DNA of 64,000 nucleotides, from assembly GCA_035461765.1 (NCBI GenBank), contig DATHUY010000147.1:31011-95010 (forward strand). Direction: 5' to 3'. Below the pieces are notes generated by a model. It did no database searches. It was not told the origin of the DNA and saw nothing but the letters and a program-made list of their open reading frames with translations. The stretch's first letter is position 1. Each line of letters starts with the position of its first letter. Positions 60,179-64,000 of the stretch are shown here, piece by piece. This DNA comes from Longimicrobiales bacterium. Lineage in GTDB: Bacteria > Gemmatimonadota > Gemmatimonadetes > Longimicrobiales > RSA9. A program made the position numbers and the translations under genes.

Positions 60179-62772
60179 GACCCGTCCTGGAGGCGCAGGA
60201 GCAGCGTCTGTGCGTCCGCGAAGTTCGGTGCGATCTCGAGCGCACGCAGGACCTCACGGCGTGCCTGCGTCCGGTCTCCGGCATCGAGCAGGGCCACTGC
60301 CAGACGATAGTGGGCGTCCGCGCGATTCACCGGATTCAGCGCCAGGATGGCGCGGCGCTCGCGCACTGCCTTCGCGTGCTGGTCCGTCGCGGCATACAGC
60401 GCCGCCATGCGCTCGTGCACCGCCGCGTCGTACGGGTGGATGTACATCGCCCGCTCCAGCATGTCGGCCGCGCCGCGTGCATCGCCGGCCTCCGCGAGGA
60501 GGTCCGCGAGCGTCACGTGGCCGTCGTAATCGCTCTCGCGACGGAGGACATGCGCGCGCAGGGCAGCGATCGCGGCAGCGGTATCCCGATCCGCGATCGC
60601 CGCACGGTACAACACCATGTAGGGGCCGTCCACGCCCGCATATTCCGGGTACATGTCGCGCGCACGCTCCGCCTCGCGTACGGCGACAGCCGTATTGCCC
60701 GCATCCAGCGCGGCCGCTGCGCCACGCAGCGCACCGAGGAAGGCACCGCCCAGCTGCACGGACGCGCCGCCGTGATCCGCCCCCGCCGGCACGTCGATGG
60801 CCGCGAGCTGCGTCGCGAACTTCTCGCGCAGGTGTCGATCGAACTGCTCGTCGAAGGCATCGGACTCCGTCCGCAGGACAGCGCGCAGCACCTCCTCGTG
60901 CGTTCTGCCATCGCCGTAGGCGCGCAGCATGTCACGGAGCGCCCGGTCACCGTATTGGTCCTCGATCAGCTCCGCGACGAGTGAGGCCTGGTAGTACGCG
61001 TGCATGATCTGCTGCGGATACTTCGGCCGTACGAAGCCGGCGTTCAGCTCGCTCACGGGCAGGATCTGACCGCTCTTCAGGGCCGCCAGGAAGTCGGGTG
61101 ACACTGCCTCACCCCAGCCGGGCCGCGCACGCCGCTCCTCGAGCACGGAGATGCCTTCGGTCAGCCAGCGCGGCACACGATGCCTGGATGCCGCAAGCGT
61201 CACGGCGTGCGCGATCTCGTGCCACAGCGTCGAGCCCCAGTTGAAGTCGCCGGGGTCGCGCGCCGCAGGCGAGTCGAGCGCCAGGATGTTGCCGAACGCG
61301 ATGCCGAGCGCGCCGAGCCCCGCGAGCCCAACACTGCGCACGCTGAAGTCCGCATGGCTGGGATAGACTTCGACGCGCACCGGTGGCTCGGGCCGGGTCC
61401 CGTAGCGCTCGGACAACTGCTCGTACGCCTCCTCCGACAGCTCCGCCATGTACAGCTCGAGCACATCCGCTTCATCGCCGTGCAGGAACAGCTCGAAGCG
61501 CGGCGTGGTGCGCGTGACGTACTGCGGATACGTGTCGAGCAGGTCGAGCGTATTCTTCACCCAGACGTTGTACGGGTCGCCGCGAAACGCGGTGTCGAGG
61601 CTGTTGCGCGCGGCGTCCACATTGCCGAGCCGCAACTCCGTCAGACCGATCAGCGCGTGACCGCTCCAGTCGGTCGAGTCGAGCGCCACACCGCGGCGGG
61701 CGATCTCCACCGCCTGTGCGTAACGGCGGTGCTGCGCTGCCATCTCGGCCACCATCACGTCGAACGCGCCATACGCCGGGTCCAGCTCCAGCGCGCGACG
61801 TCGCATCTCATCGTGAGCCCGCTCATCGCCGCGCAGGAAGTGGACGGCGCCGAGCATGGCGAGTGCCTCTCCGTATGCCGGGTTCACGTCGAGCGCTCGT
61901 TCTGCCTCGCTCTGCGCGCCGTCGTAGTCCTCCAGTCCGAGCAGCAGCTGTGCGCGGAACGTCCGGGCCGCTGGCGCTGCCGGGTTCACGGCCAGACTGC
62001 TGTCCACGAGGGCGAGAGCCTCGTCCGAGCCGTCGAACGCCTTCGCGCGCGCCAGCCCCAGCAGTGCCTCCGGATGCCGCGGATTGATCGCGAGCACGTC
62101 CCGGAAGAGCGCCGATGCCTCCGTACTGCTGTATTTGGCCAGGAACAGTGCGCCTTCGCGCAGCTTCGGCAGCGGGTTCGACGGATCCACCCGCGCCGCT
62201 TCTTCATATGCGCGCACGGCATCATGGAACAGCTGCGGATCCGTTACGCCGAGATACGCGACCGCAGTCGCCACGGCCGTGAGGTCATCCGCTGTTCGCG
62301 CCGTGCCATTGTTGTAGATGTCGATGAACGCATCGAAGTCAGCGAGCGCTTCGGCACGCGCGCCGCGCTCCCACCTGGCGATGGCCAGGTTCAGCCGTGC
62401 CTGCAGCGCGTCCGGGCTGTCACCTTCGACAGCGCGCGTGAACGCACGCTCCGCTTCCGCGCGACGACCCCGTGCGTACAGCGCCTCGCCGAGCACGTTG
62501 GCAAGCGCGGCCGGGACTGTCGCGGCCGTCGAGCCGTTCAGCGCCGCACGCTCCGCCTCCTCATAACGCCCGCTCTCGAGCAGCACGCGCACGAGCAGGC
62601 GGCGCGCTGCGGGATCGGTTGCCGAGCGCAGTGCAGCGGCCGCCGCTTCGTACCGGCCCGTCCGATACAGCTCTTCCGCGGAGCCGGCCGGCTCCTGCTG
62701 ACGCGCACACGCCGGCTGCACGACCGCCGCCGCAAGCAGCACTGTTCCCGCCAGCAATGCCGCGCGCATCAC
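60175..62772 (-). CDS. TPR protein with peptidase_MA zinc site
   Basis: An 865-residue exported protein (signal ending VVQPACA). TPR-like helical repeats occupy most of residues 30-430 and 640-865. Between them a gluzincin-type metallopeptidase domain contains TLWHEIAHAVTLAAS (HExxH, about residue 515) with WLTEGISVLEE as the distal Glu helix. It would be a periplasmic protease or protein-processing factor. The start is GTG 62772, or ATG 62769 which shares a base with the stop of the caspase-like gene. Confidence 0.85.
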   Translation of the reverse strand: MMRAALLAGTVLLAAAVVQPACARQQEPAGSAEELYRTGRYEAAAAALRSATDPAARRLLVRVLLESGRYEEAERAALNGSTAATVPAALANVLGEALYARGRRAEAERAFTRAVEGDSPDALQARLNLAIARWERGARAEALADFDAFIDIYNNGTARTADDLTAVATAVAYLGVTDPQLFHDAVRAYEEAARVDPSNPLPKLREGALFLAKYSSTEASALFRDVLAINPRHPEALLGLARAKAFDGSDEALALVDSSLAVNPAAPAARTFRAQLLLGLEDYDGAQSEAERALDVNPAYGEALAMLGAVHFLRGDERAHDEMRRRALELDPAYGAFDVMVAEMAAQHRRYAQAVEIARRGVALDSTDWSGHALIGLTELRLGNVDAARNSLDTAFRGDPYNVWVKNTLDLLDTYPQYVTRTTPRFELFLHGDEADVLELYMAELSEEAYEQLSERYGTRPEPPVRVEVYPSHADFSVRSVGLAGLGALGIAFGNILALDSPAARDPGDFNWGSTLWHEIAHAVTLAASRHRVPRWLTEGISVLEERRARPGWGEAVSPDFLAALKSGQILPVSELNAGFVRPKYPQQIMHAYYQASLVAELIEDQYGDRALRDMLRAYGDGRTHEEVLRAVLRTESDAFDEQFDRHLREKFATQLAAIDVPAGADHGGASVQLGGAFLGALRGAAAALDAGNTAVAVREAERARDMYPEYAGVDGPYMVLYRAAIADRDTAAAIAALRAHVLRRESDYDGHVTLADLLAEAGDARGAADMLERAMYIHPYDAAVHERMAALYAATDQHAKAVRERRAILALNPVNRADAHYRLAVALLDAGDRTQARREVLRALEIAPNFADAQTLLLRLQDGS

Positions 62773-63827
62773 GAGCCGCCCCCTTCCAGGCGTCGTATCG
62801 ACTGGGCGTTCCGCGACAGGTCCACGAGCAGCTGCTCCAGAGCCGATTCGTACTCCGCTTCCGGCATGCTGTCCTTGCGCGCACGCAGTGCGTCGAGTGC
62901 TTCCTCGATCCGCGCCTTTTCCGCATAGAGCGCCCGCAGCTCCGGTGACGCGCCGGCCACAGCCGCGCCGACCGTGCCCAGATGGAAGGCGCCGGCCGCC
63001 TGTGCGTGCGGGGTGGCAGCCGCCACTTCGGTCACACCCTTCCCGTCGCCGACGGCGTCGAGCAATGCGTGCTCCGTCTGCAGCTTGTTGCCACGCTCAT
63101 ACTCCCGCTCCACTTCCAGACGCGTATACTCGAAAGCTTCCAGCAGCGAGACCCGGCCATCCTTGTTCGTGTCCGCTGCATCGCCCGTGAGCGCGGCCGC
63201 GAAATAGCCGCCGAACACGGTCTCATTGGCTTCCATGCCCGACTTCGTCGCCGTGATGACGATACGGTTCGGCCCGGCGAGGTCCTGGATAAAGCCGCCG
63301 CTCGCACTCGTCGCATTCACGACCGCCACGCGCTGTGTGCCGAGCGCGGTCAGCAGACCGGCGAATGCCTTCCCGTCGATGTCCGGCCCCGGCAGGTTGA
63401 TCCGCGACTCGCCCGACTGATAGCTGCCGTGGCCGAAGATCACGATCAGAACGCGATCGCCCGCGCCTGCACGCTGACTCAGTGTGCGCAGCTCACGCTC
63501 GACGTTCTCGCGCGTCGACCGGGCGCGTATACCCGGATGCGCCGCGGCATCTTCCGCGAGCCACACCACGTTCGACGCCGGCAATCCGTACCGTTCCACT
63601 GCCGCCGCCGCCAGTCCGCTTCCCCACTCCAGATAATCCCTGGCGAACCGATCCTCGCCCGACAGCCCGGAGATGATGACCAGGTGCCCTGCTGACTCCT
63701 GTGCCGACGCGGATGCGGCCGCGCAAGAGAGTGCGGCGCAGATGCCCGCCCGTGCCAGCGCGCTGAAGGGCCACCGTGTCTTCAGCCGCGGCCTCGTGAG
63801 CAAGCGTGCACCGATGTCCTTCCTCAT
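62769..63827 (-). CDS. Caspase-fold protein without nucleophile, with EF-hand
   Basis: A 352-residue exported protein (signal peptide ending ASASAQ; ATG 63827 with GGTGGAG upstream). Residues ~45-230 show the peptidase C13/caspase-like order: LVIISGLSGEDRFARDYLEWGSGL, then VIFGHGSY with the catalytic-type His (133), then VAVVNATSASGGFI where a Cys is expected. Thr/Ser occupy that spot, so the protein is probably a catalytically inactive pseudoenzyme or uses Ser. A canonical EF-hand loop DTNKDGRVSLLE (219-230) follows. The C-terminal half is helical coiled coil. In the MoxR operon. Confidence 0.7.
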   Translation of the reverse strand: MRKDIGARLLTRPRLKTRWPFSALARAGICAALSCAAASASAQESAGHLVIISGLSGEDRFARDYLEWGSGLAAAAVERYGLPASNVVWLAEDAAAHPGIRARSTRENVERELRTLSQRAGAGDRVLIVIFGHGSYQSGESRINLPGPDIDGKAFAGLLTALGTQRVAVVNATSASGGFIQDLAGPNRIVITATKSGMEANETVFGGYFAAALTGDAADTNKDGRVSLLEAFEYTRLEVEREYERGNKLQTEHALLDAVGDGKGVTEVAAATPHAQAAGAFHLGTVGAAVAGASPELRALYAEKARIEEALDALRARKDSMPEAEYESALEQLLVDLSRNAQSIRRLEGGGS

Positions 63828-64000
63828 GCGAGACCTCTCCACCTGCGATAGATCCATTCCCCCGCCAGCAGCCCCACCAGAAGCAGGAAGACGGCAGGCA
63901 TATCCCAGAGGTCCCGTTCTTCCTGCACGGTGGCGCCGCGCCCGGCGTACGCGATGTCCTCGGCGAGCGATGCGGCATTGGCGGTGGTGTAGAATCGACC
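63824..64000 (-). CDS. C terminus of a membrane protein of the MoxR operon, 5' end missing
   Basis: Open to the right edge of the window. The 58 visible codons end in DLWDMPAVFLLLVGLLAGEWIYRRWRGLA, one transmembrane helix and a basic tail. The upstream RFYTTANAASLAEDIAY is the end of an external domain of the type seen in vWA or glutamine amidotransferase-like membrane proteins of these operons. Its TGA overlaps the start of the caspase-like gene (ATGA). Further identity cannot be judged. Confidence 0.65.
   Translation of the reverse strand, partial: GRFYTTANAASLAEDIAYAGRGATVQEERDLWDMPAVFLLLVGLLAGEWIYRRWRGLA

Noticed and set aside
1..64000. tRNA, rRNA, insertion sequences or prophage genes
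   Set aside because: No tRNA-like cloverleaf or T-arm sequence, no transposase or integrase and no phage structural gene was recognised; the TIR elements carry no coding capacity.

Overview
This is a gene-dense, high-GC (roughly two thirds G+C by eye) bacterial chromosome segment with many GTG and TTG starts and many ATGA or TGATG stop/start overlaps. No rRNA, tRNA, CRISPR array, transposase or phage gene was seen. The family mix (VPS10/sortilin-like propellers, DUF5916 outer-membrane proteins, DUF4097, orphan MacB-like permeases, six-bladed propeller lipoproteins, DUF4175/DUF4159 clusters) suggests Gemmatimonadota or a close relative. That placement is inference from gene content, not from a marker gene.

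Layout. 1-4.3 kb (minus): a SdpR-type ArsR repressor and SdpI-like membrane protein, then a Rieske oxygenase, an APH-like kinase and a DUF3887 alpha/beta hydrolase that runs off the left edge. Two nearly identical palindromes lie in front of the repressor gene and the hydrolase gene. 4.4-8.0 kb (plus): two metal-dependent hydrolase lipoproteins separated by a structured, duplicated intergenic block. 8.1-25 kb: mixed housekeeping and envelope genes (VPS10-like propeller, TPR protein, YczE, S9 peptidase, YpfJ-like peptidase, MsrA, a domain-permuted AfsR-like regulator, zinc-ribbon TerB-like protein, a divergent Mur ligase, propeller lipoprotein, DUF4105). 25.5-34 kb: a beta-barrel protein, ATP-dependent DNA ligase with an orphan permease, a lipoprotein-thioesterase-PhhB-methyltransferase operon, and a membrane-anchored phosphodiesterase. 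34-37.4 kb: an nrf operon (outer-membrane porin, NrfH, NrfA) for nitrite reduction to ammonium. 37.5-43.3 kb: MOSC protein, a small lipoprotein, a FeoA-like small protein and a three-gene HK-RR-HK signalling operon. 43.4-46.4 kb: NTF2-like protein and DUF5916 outer-membrane protein.

46.4-50.0 kb is the most distinctive accessory part: an ECF sigma factor, zf-HC2 anti-sigma factor, DUF4097 protein and small secreted membrane protein, bracketed by two direct copies of a 0.3-kb element with 30-bp terminal inverted repeats. Two matching ECF-type promoters lie inside the cassette, one before the sigma gene and one before the fourth gene.

50.0-64.0 kb (minus): endonuclease IV, YceI, then a long, tightly overlapping operon of MoxR ATPase, DUF58, vWA/BatA, DUF4175, DUF4159, TPR-metallopeptidase, a caspase-like protein lacking the nucleophile and the tail of another membrane protein. 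This looks like one envelope-associated AAA+/vWA system and is the best candidate for an incompletely described multi-protein system here.
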